A DNA stretch of 64,000 nt from Pantoea eucrina (GTDB taxonomy: Bacteria; Pseudomonadota; Gammaproteobacteria; Enterobacterales; Enterobacteriaceae), in NCBI RefSeq assembly GCF_001691555.1, contig NZ_MAYN01000001.1:248001-312000 (forward strand), in the 5' to 3' direction. The notes below the pieces were generated by a model. That model was not told where the DNA came from. It was given only the letters and a program-made list of their open reading frames with translations, and ran no database searches. Shown here piece by piece: positions 1 through 8,485 of this stretch. Position 1 is the first letter of the stretch; each line of letters starts with the position of its first letter. Made by a program: the position numbers and the translations under genes.

Positions 1-161
1 TGTTCAAGTTCAGCGACGATATTTGACACCGTCTGCGCGGTCAGCGCCGTGAGCCGCGCCAGTTCAGCACGTGTCAGCTCACCGTGCAGGCGAATGGCCT
101 CAATGATTACGCGTCGGTTATGCGCCCGTGCGTGTTCGAGGTTAGTCCCTGATGTTCTCAT
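1..161 (-). CDS. ROK-family transcriptional regulator, N-terminal part
   Basis: Only the first 53 codons lie in the window; the gene runs off the left edge. The translation from the ATG at 161 gives a winged-helix segment (residues about 12-50, with RRVIIEAIRLHGELTRAELA followed by LTALTAQTVSNIVAELE), the usual DNA-binding N-terminus of NagC/XylR-type ROK repressors. It is divergent from the ABC sugar operon starting at 419, and a perfect palindrome lies between them, so it probably represses that operon in response to the imported sugar. The sugar-binding domain is outside the window, so the family call rests on the HTH and the context. Confidence 0.75.
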   Translation of the reverse strand, partial: MRTSGTNLEHARAHNRRVIIEAIRLHGELTRAELARLTALTAQTVSNIVAELE

Positions 162-360
162 CGTGCTGTTTTCCTTTTGGCGCCTGGCCGCTCTGCCACC
201 GCCACAATATCTATGATCGCTGGCACATTTTACAACCTGTTTACCTGACAGCGGCGGGAAAACGTGCAAAGTAGAAGCAGGACCCGCAGCAGATCGTTTC
301 TGGCACATCGCTTGCTTACCTTTCTGTGGCATGGCAACTGACGCACTCATTTTGCGCGCG

Positions 361-389
361 TAATTAAATCAATCAAATTGATTTAATTA
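361..389. promoter_or_regulatory. Perfect inverted repeat, likely operator of the sugar ABC operon
   Basis: Two 13-base arms (TAATTAAATCAAT and its exact complement) are separated by CAA. The centre is about 45 bases before the ATG of the binding-protein gene, in the intergenic region shared with the ROK regulator. Position and symmetry suit a repressor site covering the promoter. That the ROK protein binds it is inferred. Confidence 0.7.
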
Positions 390-418
390 ATCTCTTATAG
401 CTTTCAGGCGGACATATC

Positions 419-1654
419 ATGAAAAAATCGGTTCACGGTTGTTTGGCACTGTTTCTGCTCGCCAGCGCTGCCAGCGCCACGGCGGCGACCTCACTCAATG
501 CGCTGTTTATGACTCAGGCGGCCTATAGCGAGAGCGATATTCGCGCCATGACGCAGGCGTTTGAAAAAGCGCATCCGGATGTAAAGGTCAACCTTGAGTT
601 TGTGCCGTATGAAGCGTTGCACGACAAGATTGTCGCGGCGCGTGGCGCAGGCGGAAACGGCTACGACGTGGTGCTGTTTGATGCGATCTGGCCGGCGGAA
701 TTCACAAAATTTAACCTGCTGCAGGATGTCAGCAGCCGTATCAGCGCCGAAGACAAGGCGCAGATTTTCCCCGGCGCACTGAAAACCGTGGTGTTCAACG
801 GTAAAACGCTCGGTATGCCGTGGATTCTGGATACCAAATACCTTTACTACAACAAAGCGATGCTGGAGAAAGCGGGTATTCGCGACCTGCCGCAAACCTG
901 GCAGCAGGTAATGGATGACGCGCGCATTATTAAAGAGAAAAAGATCGTGAATTATCCGCTGGTGTGGAGCTGGTCTCAGGCGGAAGCGCTGGTATGCGAC
1001 TACACCACCCTGGTCTCCGGCTTTGGCGGGCAGTTCTATCAGAACGGTAAGCTTAGCTTCTCCAGCCCCGCTTCACTGCAGGCGGTAAAACTGATGAAAA
1101 GCTCGCTTGATGACGGACTGACTAACCCCGCTTCACGTGAGTATCTGGAAGAAGATGTGCGCAAAGCGTTCTCTAACGGCGACGCTGCGTTCGCGCTGAA
1201 CTGGACTTATATGTACAACATGGCCAACGATGCAAAACAGAGCAACGTTGCGGGTCAGGTCGGCATTATGCCTGCGCCCGGCGATGCACCGGGCAAAGCG
1301 GGCGCGGTTAATGGCTCAATGGGCCTCGGTATCGCCAGCGGCAGCACCCATGCCGATCAGGCGTGGCAGTACATCCGTTACATGACTTCCCAGCCGGTGC
1401 AGAACAATTATGCGCGCCTGAGCCTGCCTATCTGGAAAAGCTCCTATCAGGATGCGGCGGTGATGAAAGATCAGGAGAGCCTGATTAAAGCCGCGAACAC
1501 CTCACTGAGCGTCATGCTGTCACGTCCGGAAACCGCGGACTATTCGCGGCTGTCCAGCACGCTGCAGCAGCAGCTGCAGCAGGTGCTGACCGGCGGCGCG
1601 ACCCCGGAAGCGGCCATGCAGGCGGTTGATAAAAGTGCTGCGCGGCTGCGCTAA
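419..1654 (+). CDS. ABC sugar transporter, periplasmic substrate-binding protein
   Basis: A 411-residue extracellular solute-binding protein of the carbohydrate type (family 1, MalE/UgpB-like). A Sec signal peptide is visible at residues 1-23: a Lys pair, a hydrophobic stretch, then Ala-rich small residues. The body has typical elements such as MTQAFEKAHPDVKVNLEFV near the N-terminus and GYDVVLFDAIWPAEF. It is the first gene of a tight operon with two permeases, a PfkB kinase and an ATPase, so it should capture the sugar in the periplasm for the permease pair. The sugar cannot be told from sequence; family members bind oligosaccharides, polyols or glycerol-phosphate compounds. Confidence 0.88.
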   Translation: MKKSVHGCLALFLLASAASATAATSLNALFMTQAAYSESDIRAMTQAFEKAHPDVKVNLEFVPYEALHDKIVAARGAGGNGYDVVLFDAIWPAEFTKFNLLQDVSSRISAEDKAQIFPGALKTVVFNGKTLGMPWILDTKYLYYNKAMLEKAGIRDLPQTWQQVMDDARIIKEKKIVNYPLVWSWSQAEALVCDYTTLVSGFGGQFYQNGKLSFSSPASLQAVKLMKSSLDDGLTNPASREYLEEDVRKAFSNGDAAFALNWTYMYNMANDAKQSNVAGQVGIMPAPGDAPGKAGAVNGSMGLGIASGSTHADQAWQYIRYMTSQPVQNNYARLSLPIWKSSYQDAAVMKDQESLIKAANTSLSVMLSRPETADYSRLSSTLQQQLQQVLTGGATPEAAMQAVDKSAARLR

Positions 1655-1663
1655 GGAGCAGGC

Positions 1664-2572
1664 ATGCTGAGTTTGCGTCAACGCGAGCGACGGCAGGCAT
1701 GGGTGCTGCTGGCACCCATGCTGGTGGTCATGCTGCTGCTTACCGCCTGGCCACTAATGCGTACGATCTGGCTGAGTTTTACCGACGCAGCCCTGATCGG
1801 CAGCGGCGATGCGCCCGGCTGGACAGGACTGGAGAACTACCTGTACGCCTTAAGCGATCCCGATTTTCGGCTTTCACTGTGGCGCACGCTCTATTTTACG
1901 CTGGTGTCGGTTGCTTTCGAAGGCGTCATTGGCGTGCTGGTGGCGCTGCTGCTTAATCAGCGGTTTGCCGGCCGCAACGTGCTGCGTGTGCTGGTGATCC
2001 TGCCGTGGGCGCTGCCGACTATCGTGAATGCGATGATGTGGCGGCTGAATTTTAATCCGGACTACGGCAGCGTGAACGCGCTGCTGACGCAGCTGGGGAT
2101 CCTGGATGGCTATCGCAGCTGGCTGGGTTCGCCCGACTCAGCGCTTAACGCTGTGATGTTTGCTGATGTATGGAAAAACTATCCGCTGGTCACGCTACTG
2201 GTGCTGGCAGCGCTGCAGTCGATTCCGGACGATCTCTTTGAGGCAGCGCGTCTGGATGGCGCCTCTGCCTGGCGACGGTTTCGCGCCATCACTTTTCCGG
2301 CCATTGTCGGGGCGCTCAGCGTGGCGCTGGTGCTGCGCACGATTGATGCATTCAAAATATTCGACATCATCTATGTCATGACCCGTGGCGGGCCGGTAGA
2401 TAGCACCAAAACGCTCAGTTTCTACGTCTATCAGGAGTCCTTCAGCTATCTGCGCGCCGGCAGCGGAGCGGCTTACGCCATCCTGATGACGCTTTTATGT
2501 GCGGTGCTGATCGCGCTCTATATGCTGCTGCTATGGCGGCAGCGGCGCCGGGGGTCTGCGCATGAAGCATAA
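1664..2572 (+). CDS. ABC sugar transporter permease, MalF/UgpA type
   Basis: A 302-residue inner-membrane permease with six predicted membrane helices, the first at about residues 13-35. The coupling (EAA) loop is seen at about 191-210 (DDLFEAARLDGASAWRRF), which contacts the ATPase. It begins 9 bases after the binding-protein stop, with AAGGAGCAGGC as ribosome site, and overlaps the next permease by 11 bases. Together with the 2562-3401 product it should form the heterodimeric channel for sugar uptake. Confidence 0.9.
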   Translation: MLSLRQRERRQAWVLLAPMLVVMLLLTAWPLMRTIWLSFTDAALIGSGDAPGWTGLENYLYALSDPDFRLSLWRTLYFTLVSVAFEGVIGVLVALLLNQRFAGRNVLRVLVILPWALPTIVNAMMWRLNFNPDYGSVNALLTQLGILDGYRSWLGSPDSALNAVMFADVWKNYPLVTLLVLAALQSIPDDLFEAARLDGASAWRRFRAITFPAIVGALSVALVLRTIDAFKIFDIIYVMTRGGPVDSTKTLSFYVYQESFSYLRAGSGAAYAILMTLLCAVLIALYMLLLWRQRRRGSAHEA

Positions 2573-3401
2573 GGTGATGTCTGTTGCTAAATACGTGGCG
2601 GCGGCTGCCGTGGCGCTGTCGGTTCTGGCACCGATGGGCTGGCTGTTTCTGATGAGCGTCAGCGCCACCAGCGACCTGACGCGCGTGCCGCTGGAGTGGA
2701 TACCACGCCAGTGGGATTTCAGCCGCTATAACCGGCTCCTGTCGCTGGCACCAGGTGAACCGGGCACGCTGTTTCTGCATGCGCTGGGTAATAGCCTGCT
2801 GGTTGCTACGGGCGGAACGCTGGTCTGTCTGCTGCTGGCGATCCCTGCCGCTTTTAGCTTTTCCCGCTACCCCGGACGCGACGGCTGGCTGTTTGCGGCG
2901 CTGGCGATCTACATGGTGCCGCCGGTCGCTTTTGTACTGCCGCTCTACTTTCTGCTGCAGCAGCTGGATCTGCTGAACACCCGCCCGGGTCTGATGATTG
3001 TTTACTGCTCGCTGATCCTGCCGTTTCTGACCTGGATGCTCAAAAACCAGTTCGACACCCTGCCGCGTGATATTGAACAGGCTGCCCGGCTCGACGGTCT
3101 GCGGGTGTGGCAGGTGCTGCTGCGGATCACACTGCCGCTGGCAAAACCGGTTCTGGGCGCAGCGGCGCTGTTTGGCTGGCTGCTGGCGTGGGATGAGTTT
3201 TTCTACGCCCTGCTCTTCACCAGCAATATTACGGCGCAAACGCTGCCGGTGACCATTGCCGGCTTTACTGCCGGACGCGCAACCGATGATGGCCTGATTG
3301 CCGCGGTTGGCATTCTGGCTTCGGTTCCCCCTCTGTTAATTGCTGTCTGGCTGCAGAAAACGCTGGTAAGCGGGCTGGCCAGCGGCGGGAGTAAAGGATG
3401 A
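2562..3401 (+). CDS. ABC sugar transporter permease, MalG/UgpE type
   Basis: A 279-residue permease, second partner of the 1664-2572 protein. It shows membrane helices from about residue 11 and an EAA loop (DIEQAARLDGLRVWQVLLRI) before the last helices, the MalG-type pattern. Its start lies inside the end of the previous gene and its stop overlaps the kinase start (ATGA), so the genes are probably translationally coupled. Confidence 0.9.
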   Translation: MKHKVMSVAKYVAAAAVALSVLAPMGWLFLMSVSATSDLTRVPLEWIPRQWDFSRYNRLLSLAPGEPGTLFLHALGNSLLVATGGTLVCLLLAIPAAFSFSRYPGRDGWLFAALAIYMVPPVAFVLPLYFLLQQLDLLNTRPGLMIVYCSLILPFLTWMLKNQFDTLPRDIEQAARLDGLRVWQVLLRITLPLAKPVLGAAALFGWLLAWDEFFYALLFTSNITAQTLPVTIAGFTAGRATDDGLIAAVGILASVPPLLIAVWLQKTLVSGLASGGSKG

Positions 3402-4345
3402 CAACTGACTGCAACGCGACGCTCTACGTCGTCGGGAACGTTAACGCCGATTTAATTATGGGCACACTGGATAGCTGGCCGCAGCGCGGGACCGAAGTCC
3501 TGCTTCCTCAGAGTGAACTGCGTCCGGGCGGATCAGCGGGCAACTGTGCGCTGGCGCTGGAGGCGATGCAGGTCCGCCATCGCGCTGTCGCCAATCAGGG
3601 TGATGATGGCCTCAGCGCCTGGCTGGCGGGCTATTTTCCTCACAGCGCGGCGCACTGGACACGCTACGCCTGCGAAACCTCCATTACCGTTGGCATTACG
3701 CACAGCGATCACGAGCGCTCATTTCTGAGCAATTTTGGTCACGTGGCGCAACTCAGCGCGGATGACGTACTGGATCAAATTCCGCTGCGTGCCGTACCGG
3801 GAGATATTGTTCTGCTGTGCGGCACCTTTCTTTGCCTGGCACTCAGTTCGCACTATGCCGCACTGCTGGAAGAACTGCAGCGGCGCGGCTTTATAACCGC
3901 CGTTGATACCGGCTGGCCTCCGCAGGGCTGGAGTACAGAAGTACGGCAGCAGGTTGCCCGGTGGCTGCCTTCCTGCGACTGGCTGCTGCTGAATGAAGCC
4001 GAAACGCAGGGTCTTGGCGCGGCGGTGACACTGCCGGAGAGCGCCCGGCAGCTGGCGGGTGCGCTGAGCGGACGTGGCGGTTGCGTGGTGAAACGCGGTG
4101 CCGCAGGTGCCGCCTGCTGGCAGGGAGCACACTGGCTGGAACAGCCTGCCGCTGCCGTCACCGTCATGGATACCATAGGCGCCGGTGACAGTTTCAACGC
4201 CGGCTTTCTCACCGCGTTGTTGCATCATCAGCCGCTAAGCCGCGCGCTGCAATGGGGTATTGCCGTGGCATCACAGGCGATCAGCACCCAGCCACGCCGC
4301 TATCCCGGCTGGCAGCAGCTGCCATTTTCTGCAGAGGAGAAGTAA
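3398..4345 (+). CDS. PfkB-family carbohydrate kinase
   Basis: A 315-residue ribokinase-fold kinase. It has the N-terminal glycine-rich PfkB segment (PGGSAGNCALALEAM, about residues 44-58) and the C-terminal signature with the catalytic Asp (DTIGAGDSFNAGFLTAL, about 252-268). Such kinases phosphorylate sugars or nucleosides from ATP. Sitting inside the ABC uptake operon, between permease and ATPase genes, it probably traps the imported sugar or a product of its hydrolysis. The acceptor is unknown; no glycosidase or isomerase accompanies it in the window. Confidence 0.88.
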   Translation: MTTDCNATLYVVGNVNADLIMGTLDSWPQRGTEVLLPQSELRPGGSAGNCALALEAMQVRHRAVANQGDDGLSAWLAGYFPHSAAHWTRYACETSITVGITHSDHERSFLSNFGHVAQLSADDVLDQIPLRAVPGDIVLLCGTFLCLALSSHYAALLEELQRRGFITAVDTGWPPQGWSTEVRQQVARWLPSCDWLLLNEAETQGLGAAVTLPESARQLAGALSGRGGCVVKRGAAGAACWQGAHWLEQPAAAVTVMDTIGAGDSFNAGFLTALLHHQPLSRALQWGIAVASQAISTQPRRYPGWQQLPFSAEEK

Positions 4346-4348
4346 TTT

Positions 4349-5437
4349 ATGGCCAGTATTGAGCTCGTCAGCGTCGCCAGACGTTACGGCAAACAAACGG
4401 TACTGCACCCGCTGAATCTGAGCATACCCGATGGCAGCTTTACCGTGCTGGTTGGCCCGTCCGGCTGCGGTAAATCCACGCTGCTGAGGCTGCTGGCCGG
4501 ACTGGATAGTTTGTCAGAGGGATCCATTCTGATGAACAACACGCCGATTGGCGATCGCGATCCGGCCGATCGCGACATGGCAATGGTGTTTCAGAGCTAC
4601 GCGCTCTATCCGCACCTTACCGTGGCTGAAAACCTCGCTTTTCATATGCAGGTTAAAAAGGTGAAACGCGAGGAGCAGCAGAATAAAATTGCACGTGTTG
4701 CCGCCATTCTGGGTATCGATAAACTGCTGCAGCGCTACCCACGAGCCCTTTCCGGCGGGCAGCGTCAGCGCGTGGCGATGGGCCGGGCAATGGTGCGAAA
4801 TCCGCAGGTTTTCCTGTTTGATGAACCGCTTTCTAATCTTGATGCTCAGCTGCGCATGGAGCTGCGGGCTGAAATCAAAGCGCTGCACCAGCGGTTTAAA
4901 ACCACCATGATTTACGTCACACACGATCAGGTTGAGGCGATGACGCTGGCTGACCAGATTGTGGTGATGCGTGAAGGTCAGATTATCCAGCAGGGTGCCC
5001 CGCTCAGCATTTACGATCGTCCGGCGGATCTGTTTGTGGCCCGCTTTATCGGATCGCCACCGATGAATCTGTTGCCGGCACGTCTGGTGACGCGGGAGGA
5101 CGTGCCGGGCATCGAATGTGAAGATCTCTGGCAGCCGCTTCCTCCGCGCTGGCACCATGCGGCACCGGAAGGGGCAGCGCTGACGATTGGCATCCGCCCT
5201 CACGATCTGATCCCTGCAACGCAGGGCAGTCTGGCGCAGGTTGCGGTTACGGAGATCACCGGAGAATCCACGCTGCTGCATCTGACATGGCATGGACACA
5301 CGCTGCACATGCAGGTATCAGGACGTCACGCAGCCGGCAGCGGCGATCCGCTGACTATTGCGCTGCGCATGGAAAAAATCCATCTGTTCGATGCGCAGAG
5401 CGGCCAGCGTCTGCAGGAAGCGCCGCCCTCACCGTGA
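4349..5437 (+). CDS. ABC sugar transporter ATP-binding protein, MalK/UgpC/MsmK type
   Basis: A 362-residue ATPase with Walker A (GPSGCGKST, about residues 37-45), Q-loop (MVFQSYALYPHLTVAENL), signature LSGGQRQRVAMGRA at about 134-147, Walker B (VFLFDEPLSNLD) and H-loop (YVTHDQVEAMTLAD). Beyond residue 240 is the extra regulatory (TOBE/OB) domain of this subgroup. It starts 3 bases after the kinase stop and ends the operon. Its stop is 3 bases from the stop of the convergent exporter gene, with no obvious terminator between them. Confidence 0.93.
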   Translation: MASIELVSVARRYGKQTVLHPLNLSIPDGSFTVLVGPSGCGKSTLLRLLAGLDSLSEGSILMNNTPIGDRDPADRDMAMVFQSYALYPHLTVAENLAFHMQVKKVKREEQQNKIARVAAILGIDKLLQRYPRALSGGQRQRVAMGRAMVRNPQVFLFDEPLSNLDAQLRMELRAEIKALHQRFKTTMIYVTHDQVEAMTLADQIVVMREGQIIQQGAPLSIYDRPADLFVARFIGSPPMNLLPARLVTREDVPGIECEDLWQPLPPRWHHAAPEGAALTIGIRPHDLIPATQGSLAQVAVTEITGESTLLHLTWHGHTLHMQVSGRHAAGSGDPLTIALRMEKIHLFDAQSGQRLQEAPPSP

Positions 5438-5440
5438 ACG

Positions 5441-6850
5441 TTATCCCTCTGCGGGTGTTGTTGCCGCGTTGTCGTGCTGCATTAAGGCGATCGCCACCAG
5501 CAGCAGCATGGAGAGCAGCTCAGCCCCCAGCGTACCGCTGATGGCACTCAGCCAGGATCCGGCCTGGCTGAAATGGCTGAACACGCCGCCCAGCAGCATC
5601 GGTCCCAGCCCCATCGCCGACTGCTGCACGGTCGACAACATGGCGCTGCCGGCACCCGCCTGATGATGCGGAATATCGCGCATGCCAATACGGTAGAAGG
5701 TACTGACGATAAAAGACTGACCAAACCCGATGAGCGCCGTGGCAGGCGCCAGCGCAAGAATACCCGCCTGCGGCCACCGGAGCTGCAAGGTTGCCATCAG
5801 TGCCAGCAGGCCGGTGATCTGAATGGCACAGCCAGCCAGCAGCATGGTGCGCGTGCCAAAACGCGTGACCAGTGCGGTCGAACGCATAGCACCGATAAAA
5901 TAGGCTACCCCCAGCGGTATGAAAGCGTTACCGGAGTCAAAGGCGCTGAAGCCAAGCCCGGACTGCAGCGTCAGAGCCATGACAAACATAAACCCGCTCC
6001 AGCAGGAGAAAAAAATAACGGCAAGCGTAAGGCTGAAACGCACGGCGGGCAAACGCAGCAGCGACGGGGGCAACAGCGGTAAACGACCTGCCGCTTCAGC
6101 ACGCAGAGAGACCCGTCGCAGCTGCAGCAAAAACAGCGGGGCCAGCAGCAGTAACATCACGCATGGCCAGCGCCAGTTCAGCACCGGTCCCAGCGCCAGG
6201 CTCAGCATTAGCGCGCCGGTAGCCGCCCCCAGCAGCAGCGCACCGCTGATATCAACCGGTATGCGGCTGGCGTTACGGGTTTCCGGAATAAACCGGCGTG
6301 CCGCGATCAGTACGCCCAGGCAGATCGGCAGGTTGATCAGAAACACGCTGCGCCAGCCATATCCACCGGGGTCAGCTTTGATGAGAAAGCCGCCCAATAC
6401 CTGACCAATCACAAACGCCAGCCCGCCCATCCCGCCATAGAGACCGATTGCCCGCGCATGCTCCCTGCCCTGTAACGTGACATGCAGCGTTGCCAGGATC
6501 TGCGGAACGATAAATGCCGCGCCCACCCCCTGCAGCGCGCGGGCAAACATCAGCATCCCGGTCCCGCCCGCCATACCGCACAACAGGGAAGCGAGGCCAA
6601 AGATCCCGACGCCGCTGATAAAAACCCTGCGCCGGCCATAGTTGTCCCCGAGCCGCCCTCCCATCGCGAGACAAACAGCAAAAGCGATGCCATAGACAGC
6701 AACAATCAGCGCCAGCTCTGTTGGCGTCGCCTGCAGGCTATGCGCCATCGCATCCAGCGCGACGTTAACGATAGAAAAGTCGATCATGGGCAGTAACAGC
6801 CCGGCCAGCAGTACCATCAGCCCTGCCTGACGGAGTTGCGGAGTGTGCAT
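5441..6850 (-). CDS. MFS drug/metabolite exporter, DHA2 (14-helix) family
   Basis: A 469-residue major facilitator of the DHA2 drug:H+ antiporter branch. It shows the D1-type motif early (LLPMIDFSIVNVALDAM, about residues 18-34), the loop motif GGRLGDNYGRRRVFI, and helix 5 motif C-like GxxGPxxGG (GGLAFVIGQVLGGFL). The start at 6850 is preferred over longer readings because AAGGTG lies six bases before it. It is divergent from the MmyB-type regulator at 6968, which likely controls it. Substrate unknown. Confidence 0.88.
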   Translation of the reverse strand: MHTPQLRQAGLMVLLAGLLLPMIDFSIVNVALDAMAHSLQATPTELALIVAVYGIAFAVCLAMGGRLGDNYGRRRVFISGVGIFGLASLLCGMAGGTGMLMFARALQGVGAAFIVPQILATLHVTLQGREHARAIGLYGGMGGLAFVIGQVLGGFLIKADPGGYGWRSVFLINLPICLGVLIAARRFIPETRNASRIPVDISGALLLGAATGALMLSLALGPVLNWRWPCVMLLLLAPLFLLQLRRVSLRAEAAGRLPLLPPSLLRLPAVRFSLTLAVIFFSCWSGFMFVMALTLQSGLGFSAFDSGNAFIPLGVAYFIGAMRSTALVTRFGTRTMLLAGCAIQITGLLALMATLQLRWPQAGILALAPATALIGFGQSFIVSTFYRIGMRDIPHHQAGAGSAMLSTVQQSAMGLGPMLLGGVFSHFSQAGSWLSAISGTLGAELLSMLLLVAIALMQHDNAATTPAEG

Positions 6851-6967
6851 CAGTTTCACCTTGTTTTCGTGTTCATTGCGGCATAGCATCTGCTGAAAAA
6901 TAACCGGGTACCAGTTTTTGATTATCATGGTATTAAAACCACCCGTCTTGCCGGAGAGAGCCCGCTG

Positions 6968-7861
6968 ATGTTCATACAACCTGCTGTAAACCTTTCTGAA
7001 AAAGATGTTCATACTAATCGCAAACTGCTGGGCGCCTTTCTGCGTTCCCGACGGGAAAACCTGGATCCTGTCAGGCTGGGGCTGCCGCGTATGCGTCAGC
7101 GGCGCACGCCCGGACTGCGCCGGGAAGAAGTCGCCCAGCTGGCTGATGTGGGTGTCACGTGGTACACCTGGCTGGAACAGGGCCGTGATATCAAAGCGTC
7201 GCTGAAAACGCTGACGGCGATTGCATCAGCACTTCAGTGCAACGACGTTGAAACGCAGCATCTTTTCTCACTTGCCGGGCATAAACTGCCTGCGCCTCAG
7301 GTTGCCGCCTGCTGCAAACTTGCTGAGCATAATCAGCAGATGCTGGATGCAATTCAGCTGCCGGCCATTATTGAGACGCCACGTTTTGACATCATTGGCT
7401 ATAACGACTCATGGTGTGCGCTGATGGGCATCGATCTGGCGAACGTTGACGCTGAGGATCGCAACTGCATCTGGCTGGCGTTTAACCACCCTGGCTGGCG
7501 CGGCATGATACGCGACTGGGATGAGGTCATGCCGCAAATGGTAGCGATGTTTCGCGGTCAGATGGGAGAGCACATTGGCGATCCGCACTGGGAGAGTTTT
7601 CTTACCCGTTTGATTAACAGTTCTGATGAATTTGCACAGACCTGGCAGCGTTATGAACTGGGAAAAGTTGAGAATCGGGTCAAGCGCTTCTGGCGGGCAG
7701 AAACAGGAGAATTTACGCTGCGTCAGAATAACTGGTGGTCCGCGTCACGCAATGGCGACCGCTTGCTGGTTTACGTACCGGCCGACGAAACAAGCGCAGA
7801 AGCACTGCAAAAACTCATAGCCGGATATCCGGCGCTGCGCTCCACAAACGCGTTAATCTGA
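6968..7861 (+). CDS. XRE-type HTH regulator with MmyB-like ligand domain
   Basis: A 297-residue regulator. Residues about 20-90 form a Cro/C1-type HTH with the TPGLRREEVAQLADVGVTWYTWLEQGRD segment split here by family convention: TPGLRREEVAQLA, then VTWYTWLEQGRD. This is the hallmark of MmyB-type regulators, and the rest is the MmyB-like ligand-binding region (fatty-acid-like ligands are known in the family). GGAGAG lies before the ATG. It is divergent from the DHA2 exporter with a 117-base shared promoter region, a standard regulator-target pair. Confidence 0.88.
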   Translation: MFIQPAVNLSEKDVHTNRKLLGAFLRSRRENLDPVRLGLPRMRQRRTPGLRREEVAQLADVGVTWYTWLEQGRDIKASLKTLTAIASALQCNDVETQHLFSLAGHKLPAPQVAACCKLAEHNQQMLDAIQLPAIIETPRFDIIGYNDSWCALMGIDLANVDAEDRNCIWLAFNHPGWRGMIRDWDEVMPQMVAMFRGQMGEHIGDPHWESFLTRLINSSDEFAQTWQRYELGKVENRVKRFWRAETGEFTLRQNNWWSASRNGDRLLVYVPADETSAEALQKLIAGYPALRSTNALI

Positions 7862-7897
7862 CTATGCTTACTCCATGATAAATAATCAGGAGAAAGC

Positions 7898-8071
7898 ATG
7901 AAATTTCTTTATTTCGTTGCGCTTATTGCAGCGGCGGGTTATTTGCTGGCATTTCTGCCTAAATTGCGTACCCGGCGTGAACCCGTTGCTTACTGGGGCT
8001 GCTGGGCATGGCTGGGCCTGAATGCGGTTTACTGGTCAGTCTATGCTGTACGCCACTATTTCCTGCACTAA
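7898..8071 (+). CDS. Small membrane protein, unknown
   Basis: A 57-residue ORF preceded by CAGGAGAAAGC, a strong ribosome site. It has a hydrophobic segment at about residues 2-22, a short basic stretch (KLRTRREP), then an aromatic second hydrophobic segment (YWGCWAWLGLNAVYWSVYAV). It probably spans the membrane twice with the basic loop inside. It lies between the MmyB-type regulator and the 115-residue protein on the same strand. No family recognised. Confidence 0.6.
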   Translation: MKFLYFVALIAAAGYLLAFLPKLRTRREPVAYWGCWAWLGLNAVYWSVYAVRHYFLH

Positions 8072-8096
8072 AAATATTATTATTCAGGAGTAATTT

Positions 8097-8444
8097 ATGT
8101 CTGAAATTGATCGCGACCAGATGCCATATCTGCTCTATTTTGCCCGCCAGCGTTTGTTACTGGAAAATATTGATGCCAAAGTGGTTGATATTGGCAGCGC
8201 AGAAATTGTAGGTAACCATTTTCGCTGGAAACTGGATGGCAAGGACGCTCAGGGCGAAACCGCAAAAGAGGTGGATGAGCTGCTGGAAGAGGTTGAACGG
8301 CACCTGAGCTTTCTGTTTGTGGATGGTCAGTTCACCAGTCTGCCAGACGTCAGTGAAGATTACGGTGACAGGCTGGATAACATGCCGTTTGTTGAAGTTT
8401 CGCTTTCTGAACTGAGCGACCGTGATGAAGGCAGCGTCCGCTGA
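8097..8444 (+). CDS. Hypothetical 115-residue acidic protein
   Basis: A soluble, acidic protein with CAGGAG before the ATG. It has no signal peptide or membrane segment, and Glu/Asp-rich helices in the middle (GETAKEVDELLEEVERHL). I do not recognise a family. It follows the small membrane protein by 25 bases and may be co-transcribed; a hairpin follows it. Confidence 0.65.
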   Translation: MSEIDRDQMPYLLYFARQRLLLENIDAKVVDIGSAEIVGNHFRWKLDGKDAQGETAKEVDELLEEVERHLSFLFVDGQFTSLPDVSEDYGDRLDNMPFVEVSLSELSDRDEGSVR

Positions 8445-8455
8445 AGTCCTGCCCT

Positions 8456-8479
8456 GCAGGCTGCCACGCGGCAGCCTGC
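8456..8479. terminator. Hairpin between convergent genes
   Basis: GCAGGCTGC, a 6-base loop, then GCAGCCTGC: a perfect 9-base stem between the stops of the 115-residue protein and the convergent dehydrogenase. No U-tract follows on either strand, so intrinsic termination is likely but not strong. Confidence 0.5.
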
Positions 8480-8485
8480 GTGACA

